Source of the DNA: Tieghemiomyces parasiticus
Taxonomy: Eukaryota > Kickxellomycota > Dimargaritomycetes > Dimargaritales > Dimargaritaceae
Reading direction: 5' to 3'
Assembly (NCBI GenBank): GCA_027575765.1
Contig: JANBPT010000955.1
Span: 1 to 18,044, forward strand
Length of the DNA: 18,044 nucleotides
The position numbers were made by a program, and so were the translations under genes. The number at the start of each line of letters is the position of its first letter. Position 1 is the first letter of the stretch. Shown here one piece after another: positions 1 to 7,488 of the stretch. The notes beneath the pieces are model-generated. The model saw only the letters and a program-made list of their open reading frames with translations, made no database searches and was not told where the DNA came from.

Positions 1-1000
1 TCCACACTCCACCTCTGGTTTGATCTATCTTAAAAGCGATTAGGTTACCTCAATACACACCGGTCTCTTGAGCCGCCCCCGGATGCAAATTAGCCTGTGG
101 GCGCAGTCCTGACAATGAAATTTGGCCAGCATGCTTTTAGTTTGGTCCGATTTGCAGCAGGCGTACGTGCCATAATAGCCTGGTAGACCTCCTAGACTGG
201 CTAGAAAGCCGGATATGTGACCAGTTGAGCCAATGTCAAGCGGCGGATACACAGTAATACGGAACACCATTGTCGCTACTGTCTGCGCCAGATGTCATGA
301 GCTCAGTAGTAGCCCATCACGTACACAGTATATAACCAATAGTAACCGGCCTCCCGCTGCTGGTCACCCGATGGAACTTGAGGAAGGTTGGAATACGCAG
401 GGTCCAAAATTGTCGATAGCCGTGGACCACGATCGTCCCTCGCCCACCATCCTACTCCGAAGCCTTGCTCGTCCTCGATGCACCGTCTCCCTTCTTTCCG
501 ATGGAAGATTCTATCGTTTCTACGCGCGACTACCACGGGTCGCAAAGTGGAAATTACCCAAACCGACGGGACATGGCCAACGGTGGACGTTGTCACACTG
601 GCATCACTTTTCACGCGTCAAAACGGCTGGCGATGAAGATTGGCTGGCCTCTAAAAAAAGATATATATGGGAGGTGGCCGATGTAGTCAGGCGACATCCG
701 CCCTTCAGGATAGAGGGAGGGTGGGGGACCCGTTGACCGTCGTCTTTGTCATCTCGTTATTTAACTGGCTTGTTCGCCCTTCGTGCTCCCTTCTTCACGA
801 TAAACTTGTCGTACACTCGTTACAAGACTTCTCTACTTTCTATATCCGCAGCGATTTTTTACACTCTCGGGGTATTCCATTCTCCTTTAGACCAGCTATT
901 GGTGCTTGGGGCCAACCCAGTCCACTTTAGCTATTACCGTTCAGTGCCCTCTTCGTCGCTAATTGTATGTCGACAAGTGTAGAGTCCGGGCCAAACAAGC
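1..1000. other. Intergenic or window-edge region, no firm gene
   Basis: No ORF here resembles a known family. The longest plus-strand frame (233-736, ATG start) is rich in Arg, His and Trp, with no domain pattern and competing open frames on both strands, as expected of chance ORFs at this GC content. A minus-strand frame at 40-270 is listed separately as a weak candidate. The last 300 bases become pyrimidine-rich and lead into the promoter of the gene at 1205. Confidence 0.5.
40..270 (-). other. Weak candidate: small Cys-containing ORF, possibly a 5' exon
   Basis: An ATG-initiated frame of 76 codons with six cysteines clustered in its second half (CC, then CxxC, then two single Cys). Near its end the sequence reads GAG followed by GTAACC, a possible splice donor, so this could be a first exon continuing beyond the left edge of the window. 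There is no clear signal peptide and no recognised family. It is short enough to be chance. I see the frame and the cysteines directly; the rest is inference. Confidence 0.15.
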
Positions 1001-1008
1001 TAGGGCCG

Positions 1009-1015
1009 TATAAAT
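1009..1015 (+). promoter_or_regulatory. TATA box upstream of the 1205 gene
   Basis: TATAAAT lies 190 bases before the ATG at 1205. A long CT-rich tract (about 1030-1200) follows, as often seen around fungal transcription starts and 5' leaders. Confidence 0.5.
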
Positions 1016-1204
1016 GTAACCTCCCGTCACCACCCCATCAATTCAACTCGCCTTGTTCCACTCCACGCTTTCTCACTTGAAGCCTCGCCGCCCCACCTCT
1101 ACGCGGTCCTTATTTTGTCCAGCTACTTGTCACCCACCCTCTCCTCCCCCTCTTGAGTGACCCGCCCTCCTTCAGGGCGCCTCCCACCTTTGTCCCAGTG
1201 TAGC

Positions 1205-2695
1205 ATGTCCAGCGTCCCCTCCCACGCCCGTTCGGGCAGATTGTTATCCACAGCCACGGTCCACACGGTCGGTAGTAAGCTGCAGCGGCTAAGTAATCAC
1301 CTCAGTGCGTACAGTTTGTCCCACAAGTCTGACACGAAATCGCCGTCCACATCGACTGTTTCCTTTCACGACGCGCCCGACAGCTCGGCCCCCGCCAGTA
1401 TCAAACACTTGCCCTCATCCGACTTGTCCGCTCCGGCTAGCCCCCAGTCGCTACTGCCTACCACGTCTTTTCCACCGCCCTCCCCCATGGTCCGCGTCGA
1501 TTCCATCACCCTAGACCACCTCACGCGTCTTCTGCAGGAACTATGCTATGCACCGGCTGAATGGCTGCGACTCGTCCTCCGTAACCCACCCCGGGGTCTG
1601 GCGTTCACCGCGCTGGACGATTTCCTGCGGGCCTATCTCACGGGGATGGACGCCGCCGGTCGTGGGTTCGCCCCGGCCACCTGGACCGCGTTCAGCGCCT
1701 ATATGGCTGATTTCTCAGCCCGCCACCCGGAGCCGGCCAACTTCCGTGGAAACTACTATACTAACGCCATGTTCCAGCACTACCTCCCGCAGCAGCGGTA
1801 CTACGTGATCAACGCATTTTTTCACCTGGCCAGTGCTGTCGAAGCCTCCGGAACCTGCCCGTTGGAATTGGATCCGTCCCTGGTGTATCTCGAATATTGC
1901 CGGCGGCGTGGTCACATGGGTTCGCCCACCCCCGTAACGGTATGGCATGACGACGGCGAAAAAGACGCCAGCCAAAGGTGTGATTCGCCTACGGCCATAT
2001 CCATCGAAAGCTTGTACCGCGCCCCTCGCCTACGCGGGGTCATTGATGAGCGCCTTTACCACGTGCTTAAGATCGCCCGTACCCACCTAGACCTCATTCT
2101 GCACGACCCCGACGCTGTGCCGTTCCGCCTGTGCTGGGCGGTCCGGGCCATTCTCGAGACCCCCGCTCCCAACGTCTACGGCATCCCTGATACCGCCGAC
2201 CTACGGAACCAGCGCGCCGGGACCTTCTTTTTTTACCACCTTCAACGGTTCCATAGCGACCACGTCGCCACCAAACTGGACGACGAGGCGGTACATTTTA
2301 CACAGCGCCACTGGCGGGTAGTCGGGTTCGTCCAGGACCTCATTTTGGGCCTTTTTGACACCACCTACTCGTACAACGCTTATCTTGATTCGCCTGAACT
2401 GCGTCAGTTCCATAGGGACTATCGGCCCCTAGTGTACGCGTTTCTGGCCCGTCTGTCCGAACGCGGCCGTACGCCGCCCCTACAGACACCTGGGCACCCC
2501 CCTGTGTTTAACCTCCCGCTGACCACCGCGTACCACCTGACCCGTCATCTGCAGGCTGAACGGTCACGGCTCTCTGAACACCCACAACTGGCCACCTTAA
2601 TACAGCTGCTGGAGAGTATTCAGCTGCCGGAGCTCGGTACGGGCGAATTACTACCCACTGAAATTCGTTGGGAGTCCGATGCCGCGCGTTTGTAA
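1205..2695 (+). CDS. Hypothetical protein, 496 aa, helical body with Ser/Thr-rich N-terminus
   Basis: A single uninterrupted frame with strongly GC-biased third positions, so it is almost certainly coding. The frame is open from 1157 but only through a GTG; the first ATG is at 1205, which gives 496 residues. I do not recognise the family. Residues 1-93 are Ser/Thr/Pro-rich and disordered. The first 40 lack acidic residues and contain RLLST, which would fit a mitochondrial presequence but is not decisive. From about residue 94 (MVRVDS) to the end it looks compact and mainly alpha-helical, with many aromatic residues (a YLPQQRYYVINAFFHL segment and an FFFYHLQRF segment). There is no convincing transmembrane helix and no catalytic motif I can name. 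It has no intron. It is convergent with the minus-strand gene ending at 2926, and a TATA box lies 190 bases upstream. High confidence it is a gene, none on function. Confidence 0.85.
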   Translation: MSSVPSHARSGRLLSTATVHTVGSKLQRLSNHLSAYSLSHKSDTKSPSTSTVSFHDAPDSSAPASIKHLPSSDLSAPASPQSLLPTTSFPPPSPMVRVDSITLDHLTRLLQELCYAPAEWLRLVLRNPPRGLAFTALDDFLRAYLTGMDAAGRGFAPATWTAFSAYMADFSARHPEPANFRGNYYTNAMFQHYLPQQRYYVINAFFHLASAVEASGTCPLELDPSLVYLEYCRRRGHMGSPTPVTVWHDDGEKDASQRCDSPTAISIESLYRAPRLRGVIDERLYHVLKIARTHLDLILHDPDAVPFRLCWAVRAILETPAPNVYGIPDTADLRNQRAGTFFFYHLQRFHSDHVATKLDDEAVHFTQRHWRVVGFVQDLILGLFDTTYSYNAYLDSPELRQFHRDYRPLVYAFLARLSERGRTPPLQTPGHPPVFNLPLTTAYHLTRHLQAERSRLSEHPQLATLIQLLESIQLPELGTGELLPTEIRWESDAARL

Positions 2696-2773
2696 AACAA
2701 AAACCAAACCTTCCCCGGCCTCCTTTGGGTCTATTTGTTATATTTGTACCATACAGCTATTGCAAAAATAATA

Positions 2774-2795
2774 ATATATATATATATATATATAT
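2774..2795. repeat. (AT)n microsatellite
   Basis: About eleven AT dinucleotides in the intergenic space between two convergent genes, next to AATAAT sequences that may serve 3'-end formation of the upstream gene. Confidence 0.9.
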
Positions 2796-2925
2796 CACTG
2801 AAATCATCGTGTTAGCATGTCGAGTGGGTGCGGCAAAGGGGTAAGGTATATTTCTATCTGTATTGAGCGGGGGGGGTATAAGCACCTACGGTAGAGGAAA
2901 CATTTAAGGTGCCCTCAAACTAGAC

Positions 2926-4041
2926 CTAGGCATGAAAGTAAGTCCAGTAGTCCTGCATCTCCGCAGGCGTCATGGGACTGAAGTCCGGCATCAGGTCTAA
3001 ACCCGGCAAGGACTCCCTGGCGTGCCAGTTATTAGGGACGAGTACGTTCCGCGGGAAATGTTCAGGCAGATGTAAGGACTCCGTATATCCCGGCGAGGGC
3101 GGCAGATCAGTGTCGGAGGGCACTAGCCAGAACGGGACGGCGTGCTCGCGATTAGAAATGGGCGCGGGCGTAGGGCTGTTCAACGGGAAATAGCCAGGTT
3201 GCTGCGAGGGACCTGCATGCCCCATCCCTACAAACGGTGACATGTCCCTATCGGTAGCCGTGGGGACGGGCAATCTCGATGTCTTGCGTCTCGTAGCCCT
3301 TTTCTGACGCCTCCGGGTTCCTAGTAATTTTTTCGACCTGGGTGAATAAGTGAGTTCGGGGTCTAGCCCATCAAGGCCAACGTTTGCACTGGCGGACAAG
3401 GGTGGGGCACCGACGGTCCCTGGGTGCAGACGCGATACGTTGCGCACGCTCTTATCCGCCGTGCCACGCGTTTCCTGACGACCGGCCGGGAGGAGCTTAT
3501 TTGAGTAGCTGTCGGGCGGGCGTAGGTAAACGAGCTGAGGAGCATGCTCGTCATTCTCTACTCGGGTAACAACCTTCTCCTGGCCTGGGCCGCCATCGAC
3601 AGAAGCGGGTTGAGCCTGGTTAACAAGGGCTCGGTCGAGCTCTAGCTTCGGGGTCGAGAAAACTGAGCCACCGATGGTTGCAGTGGTGGCCGACGACAAC
3701 GAAGCCGGCGAAGTGTCACGGTCCAAGCCGGAGGGAAATGTGATATGGGGTTCCACCCGGTAGGGCGGGTGATTCGAAAGGGGCAGCGTGGTTTGGTAGG
3801 TAGGTACCGGAGTGGACTGAGGCGAGTTGATGGAATGGCGGTCGACTGGTATGTAAAGGCACTCGGGATCGTTGTACAGAAGTCGCGGGTCGAGGCAGTA
3901 GTTGGTGGGCAGTCCACGGGGACTGGATACCTGGGTGTCTGATAAGCTGTAGAGATAGTTATCGACAGGTGCGGCGGTGGCGAGCAGCGCCAGGCCGCCA
4001 ACGGCCACTTAAAGGTGAGCAGTTAAACGAAGAAGGGCCAT
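2926..4041 (-). CDS. Putative secreted basic-region protein; in-frame TAA inside the signal peptide
   Basis: The coding frame from 4008 to 2926 is open for 360 codons but begins at a GTG. The first upstream ATG in the same frame is at 4041, 70 bases below a TATA box, and reads MALLRLTAHL, then TAA (4011-4009), then VAVGGLALLATAAPVD. Either side of the stop has the composition of one signal peptide, with cleavage likely after ATAA. I could not find a splice that removes the stop with correct phase. The mature part (numbered from the GTG) is Pro/Ser/Thr-rich and disordered. It has two early cysteines (38 and 50), a dense basic cluster at about 224-245 (RSKKLLGTRRRQKR...), and a C-terminal tail at 333-351 of form S-L-x6-P-D-F-x7-M. 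The same layout occurs in the 12433 gene. No known family is recognised. It may be a recent pseudogene, a readthrough gene or a base-calling error. Confidence 0.6.
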
Positions 4042-4110
4042 GATACTGGGCCCGTGGGGGGACGGTAGCGTCTAGGGTAAAATAAACTGAGTATGCTAAA
4101 ATGACAATAA

Positions 4111-4118
4111 AATTTATA
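4111..4118 (-). promoter_or_regulatory. TATA box for the minus-strand gene starting at 4041
   Basis: TATAAATT on the minus strand, 70 bases upstream of the ATG at 4041. The first ATG after it is that of MALLRLTAHL, which supports 4041 as the intended start. Confidence 0.5.
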
Positions 4119-4199
4119 GGGATTGTTAGGAATATGGGTAATTTGGGAAACCAGTGCAGGTTAAAATCGAGCGTTTCTAAGCGCGAAGCCATGGCCTTT

Positions 4200-5180
4200 T
4201 AAGTCTCAGCCGGTAGCGGCAACGGTCTTTCCGATGTGCTTCCTAGGTTGACCTATTCCCTTCCTCGGGCCAACCCGGCCGCAAATCAAGGGTGGAATGA
4301 GAGGGTTGACTATTGCTCGTGGCTTGCCAACCTGTCTACACAACGGCTTCCAAGTCCCACCAGTGCTACCTGAGGACGCCTTTAATAAATAAGAATAGCT
4401 TAGGATGGAGGGCCTTAATTTACAGAAGGGAGCAGCGGGCCCAGTAAGCACGAAGGAGCGCGGAAGGACGGAAGTGTAGGAGCGTTGAGCGGACTCCTTT
4501 GGTCTTGCGCGGGGATTTGGAGTTAAAGTTATACGGTGGTGTATGGGAGAATGGCTGGACCGTGACCGTTCGGGTTGTACGGCCGCGCTGCTGGGCTTCC
4601 ACTTTGGATACTGAAATACGAGGTAGCAACTTTAGCGGAGGGAGGTTTAAAAAAGCCTTCGTTGCAGCTTAAAAGCCTAAAATGGAAGTTGGAGATCGAA
4701 GACTGTCAACTCCTGCCCTCTACCCTATCGGGCAGCATAAGTGCGGTATGCCCAGCTATATGGCCATGGGGTCGCCCACAGCAGAGTCTCCATAGACTAT
4801 CCAAAGCGCACGGATACCGGTCTAGTCGCCCAGTGCTTCATGCGTGAGCAGCCGGCAATAACACATCAGTGCATTCCCCCCCCCAGCATTTGGACCGTTG
4901 ATGGCTGTTTTATCTCAAGGGTTCCAGCCGACCTTAACCGGTTGGGCACATTCAAAGAGAGAGGCCGGAGGCCAAGAATTAAAAGGGATGCAGGGGGGAG
5001 GTTTGAAGGCCAACGAAGAACAGAGAATCTCCACAGTTATGCCACTGGCCTTCCGTGTACTCGGTGCTGGAAGCGTCTAGCACTTTTTCGATTCAGCTCG
5101 TACGCTTATTCATCAGCCTCGCCTTCACCCATCCGCCGGCCAGTCCCTTCCCCCTGCTGGTGTGACGCAGCCCCCCCCCA
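4200..5180. other. Intergenic region, no supported gene
   Basis: About 1 kb between the divergent signal-peptide gene and p23. The longest plus frame (4741-5304) starts at GTG, not ATG, and has no recognisable domain. A run of nine to ten C residues lies near 4877 and another of nine near 5171. I see no tRNA, snRNA or transposon signature. The last few hundred bases presumably contain the p23 promoter, but no clear TATA box is present. Confidence 0.5.
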
Positions 5181-5182
5181 CC

Positions 5183-5239
5183 ATGGCGGAAAAAGATCCC
5201 ATTCCACCCGCCCGGCGGCCGTACGTCTCGGTCACTTGA
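5183..5239 (+). other. Upstream ORF or alternative first exon of p23
   Basis: ACCATGG, a strong Kozak context, opens an 18-codon frame (MAEKDPIPPARRPYVSVT) ending in TGA. Within it, at 5221, lies GTACGT, a good splice donor. The exon it would define (5183-5220, 38 nt) ends in the same phase as the 14-nt p23 first exon, so it could join in frame to p23 exon 2 at 5775. It may instead be a translated upstream ORF, or chance. Confidence 0.3.
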
Positions 5240-5465
5240 AACCCGCCGCCCCGTGGGCGTTCCCCTACCAACTCCGCCTAATCCCGCACGTCTTGTTGCC
5301 CTGATCCCACCACTCTCTCTTTGTTCGCCAGTTCACAACCGTTCCAAATCTGATCACTCACGTCCACTTTGGTACATTCCACGCTAACTCTTCTGTTCCC
5401 CTCCTCTGTACTACTTCCACATTTGATCGCCTTCACCCCCCCTCTGCCGCACATTCAACATAGCC

Positions 5466-6315
5466 ATGTCTTCCGCCACGTAAGTCAGGTTTCAGAAAAC
5501 ATTCCATCCAAAACAATTCCTGGACAGTGGGATGCAGCCAGGGGAAGCCTCGTCATTCAGGTTAAGGTTTGTGGCTGCAGGCTTGGGTCCAGGCTTCGTA
5601 GCACTGACAGACTTGGTTCCGGGCTTGCACCACGGGCTGGCCGACCCGCGCGTGGTCTGACGGTCCGTGCCCGCCTCCTCTACCGACAGCCCCTCTAACC
5701 GCGCCTCTTCCCAATACACCTTCTCGCTGTCTTTCTCCCTCCCCTTCTCCCGTCATCGCGACTCGATCCGACAGTCTCTACCCCGAGGTCCTCTGGGCCC
5801 AGCGCACTGACGTGATTTACCTGACCATCAATGTGTCGGACATCACCGTCAAGACATTGGACATCCAGGCTGACCGTATTAAGTTCGAGGGCACTCAAGG
5901 CGACAAGACGTACGCCTTCGACCTGGAGCTCTTCGACAAACTGAACCCCGAGGAGTCCAAGAAGGCCGTGAGCGCGCGGGCCATCCGCTTGATCCTGGCT
6001 AAGGCTGAGGACAAGGAGTACTGGCCCCGCCTCCAGAAGGACAAGAAGAAGCCCCACTTCCTCAAGACTGATTTCGACCTGTGGAAGGATGAGGACGAGG
6101 AGGACGAGGAGCCCGCTGGTGCTGCCGGCGGTGGTATGCCCGATTTCGGTGGTATGGACTTCTCGTCCCTCGGCGGCATGGGTGGTATGGGCGGTATGGG
6201 AGGTGGTATGCCCGACCTTAGCTCCCTCGCAGGAATGGGCGGTATGGGCGATGACGACGATGAAGGTAGCGACGGTGAGGATACCGAGGAGATGTCCGCC
6301 GAGACAAAGGCCTAA
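5466..6315 (+). CDS. SBA1: p23/Sba1-type Hsp90 co-chaperone (2 exons)
   Basis: In known homologues p23 binds the ATP-closed N-domain of Hsp90 in the cytosol and nucleus, slows ATP hydrolysis and stabilises client complexes. Exons: 5466-5479 (14 nt, MSSA plus two bases) and 5775-6315. The 295-nt intron runs from GTAAGT to CCGACAG, with a CTAAC near 5695, and gives a 184-residue protein. The CS beta-sandwich spans about residues 5-115: LYPEVLWAQRTD at the start, then IYLTINVSD, and the family signature WPRLQKDKKKPHFLKTDF followed by WKDEDEED. After that comes a Gly/Met-rich tail (GGMGGMGGMGG, GMPDLSSLAGMGG) and an acidic end (DDDDEGSDGEDTEE), as in fungal and plant p23. AATAAA follows at 6506. 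The intron is the longest in this window. An alternative first exon may exist at 5183. Confidence 0.95.
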
Positions 6316-6363
6316 GGCGTCTCCAAGAGCGCGGTGCTCCAAGACCAATTCCATAATCATGCC

Positions 6364-6384
6364 CCACGGTTCGTTTCACCGTGG
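6364..6384 (+). other. Stem-loop in the p23 3' UTR
   Basis: CCACGGT and ACCGTGG form a perfect 7-bp inverted repeat with a 7-base loop, 49 bases after the p23 stop codon and within the transcribed 3' UTR. It could affect mRNA stability; it may also be chance. Confidence 0.4.
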
Positions 6385-6505
6385 CCCTTTCCCTCCCCCC
6401 TCCACCTTCAGCCTTCGCTCGTTGGCACTTTACGATCCAAACCTCATCCGTGTCCGTAATAATCATCCTCTGCGATGGGCGTTACCCCCGCATATCGCGG
6501 TGCTA

Positions 6506-6511
6506 AATAAA
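6506..6511 (+). terminator. Polyadenylation signal of p23
   Basis: AATAAA, 191 bases after the p23 stop and before the convergent glutaredoxin-like gene. Confidence 0.55.
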
Positions 6512-6599
6512 ACTGCCTTATCTTTTCCGTTAAAAGGCGGAAACCATGGTTAACATCGTGACTAGGTTAGTTTATGCTAAAACCAGCGATTCGCTTAAT

Positions 6600-6605
6600 T
6601 TTATT
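6600..6605 (-). terminator. Polyadenylation signal of the glutaredoxin-like gene
   Basis: AATAAA on the minus strand, 29 bases past the TGA at 6634. It sits about 90 bases from the p23 signal, so the two convergent 3' ends are nearly touching. Confidence 0.5.
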
Positions 6606-6633
6606 TTGTAATGTGGTCCGTTCAGGCCCTGTA

Positions 6634-7044
6634 TCACTGGGGCCCCTGACGTAGCAGGCTCAACAGCTTCTCCTGGTTTATCCGGTGCTTCATGGCGTAC
6701 TTGTGGTCTATGTGCAGGACCGGGATGTCAAAGGTGTACTTTTCGCACTCCTTGCGGTTCTCTGGGGTGTGGATATCCACCTCTTTGAGATCAAAGGGCA
6801 CCTGGCATTTCCATCGGTAGAAATAGCGATTGATCGAGATTATTTGGTTGTATGAGGAGGGAGTCAAAACCAATTATATATATATATGGCTGTTGCGGCT
6901 CTTATCAAGGAACAAGGGTCTACATAATTGCGGACAGAAAATCCTTACCTGCTTGCGAACGGTCAAAAGCGCCTGCTTTGCCTCGGCGCACAGCGAACAA
7001 CTGTTCGAGGTGAAGAGCGTAAGGAGACGGCGGCCGGCCGACAT
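6634..7044 (-). CDS. Glutaredoxin-like (DUF836 / C5orf63-YDR286C type) protein, 2 exons
   Basis: A small thioredoxin-fold protein of 87 residues. Exons are 7044-6949 (32 codons) and 6801-6634. The intron of 147 nt runs GTAAGG to TGCCAG at phase 0 and contains a (TA)n run. Exon 1 reads LLTLFTSNSCSLCAEAKQAL, which is strand 1 and the redox motif CxxC at residues 16-19. Exon 2 gives FDLKEVDIHTPEN, then the FDIPVLHI segment with the cis-proline expected at residue 59, then a final helix (INQEKLLSLLRQ). The motif is CSLC, where I recall CPLC as common in this family. Biological substrates of the family are not established; a redox role is inferred from the fold. The in-frame extension upstream lacks an ATG (it would start at TTG), so 7044 is the start. 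It diverges from the PPR-like gene across about 330 bases. Confidence 0.9.
6875..6887. repeat. Short (TA)n run in the glutaredoxin-like gene intron
   Basis: About six TA units inside the 147-nt intron. It is a length-variable simple repeat with no function visible. Confidence 0.7.
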
Positions 7045-7365
7045 GGCGAAGTGATTTTTACCTGGGTTGATTGGAGGGCGGATAAATGAAGCACTACAGC
7101 TCAAGTTGAATGTGAGTCTCAAGGGTCAATGCAGAGGGGTGGAATGTGAATGAGAGGGGATCAAGTTGGTGGTCAATTGGCACCCTCTGCTATCAGTACT
7201 GTTGCAGCCTGTGATTCCTTCTCAAGTGACGAGGAGACAACGTTTTCCTTACCAATACCATTGCAACCTCGACCTCTATTATCGCTCACCTGCCTGCATT
7301 TACCACGACATGCGTAGTTTGGTGACACGACTAGCTATCAACCATATCGCCCTCTGATCTTGTCC

Positions 7366-7488
7366 ATGGCCACTCATGCGACACCAACCCTCGAACGGAT
7401 CCCTCCGGGCTCTGATGGACCCGAGCGGGCGCCGCTGGTGGACCCATCATACCAAAGGTCTGACGCTGACCCCCACAGCCCGCTCTAG
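7366..7488 (+). other. Overlapping upstream ORF at the PPR-like gene start
   Basis: An ATG in good context (CCATGGCC) ten bases before the assigned PPR-gene ATG, in a different frame. It opens 40 codons (MATHATPTLERIPPGSDG...) ending in TAG at 7486. Ribosomes scanning from the 5' end would meet it first, so it could repress the main ORF. Alternatively it marks a different N-terminus reached by splicing that I cannot define. Confidence 0.35.

Noticed and set aside
233..736. 167-codon plus-strand ORF
   Set aside because: Its composition is Arg/His/Trp-rich without domains, and competing frames are open on both strands; an ORF of this size is expected occasionally by chance.
4741..5304. 187-codon plus-strand ORF
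   Set aside because: It starts at GTG, not ATG, has no recognisable domain or codon pattern, and runs into the p23 leader.
5695..6360. 221-codon minus-strand ORF opposite p23
   Set aside because: It is a mirror of the p23 coding exon; its His/Thr/Leu repeats are the complement of the Gly/Met and acidic codons.
7045..7122. 26-residue N-terminal extension of the glutaredoxin-like protein as a mitochondrial presequence
   Set aside because: The extension begins with TTG; the first ATG in frame is 7044 and starts exactly at the fold.
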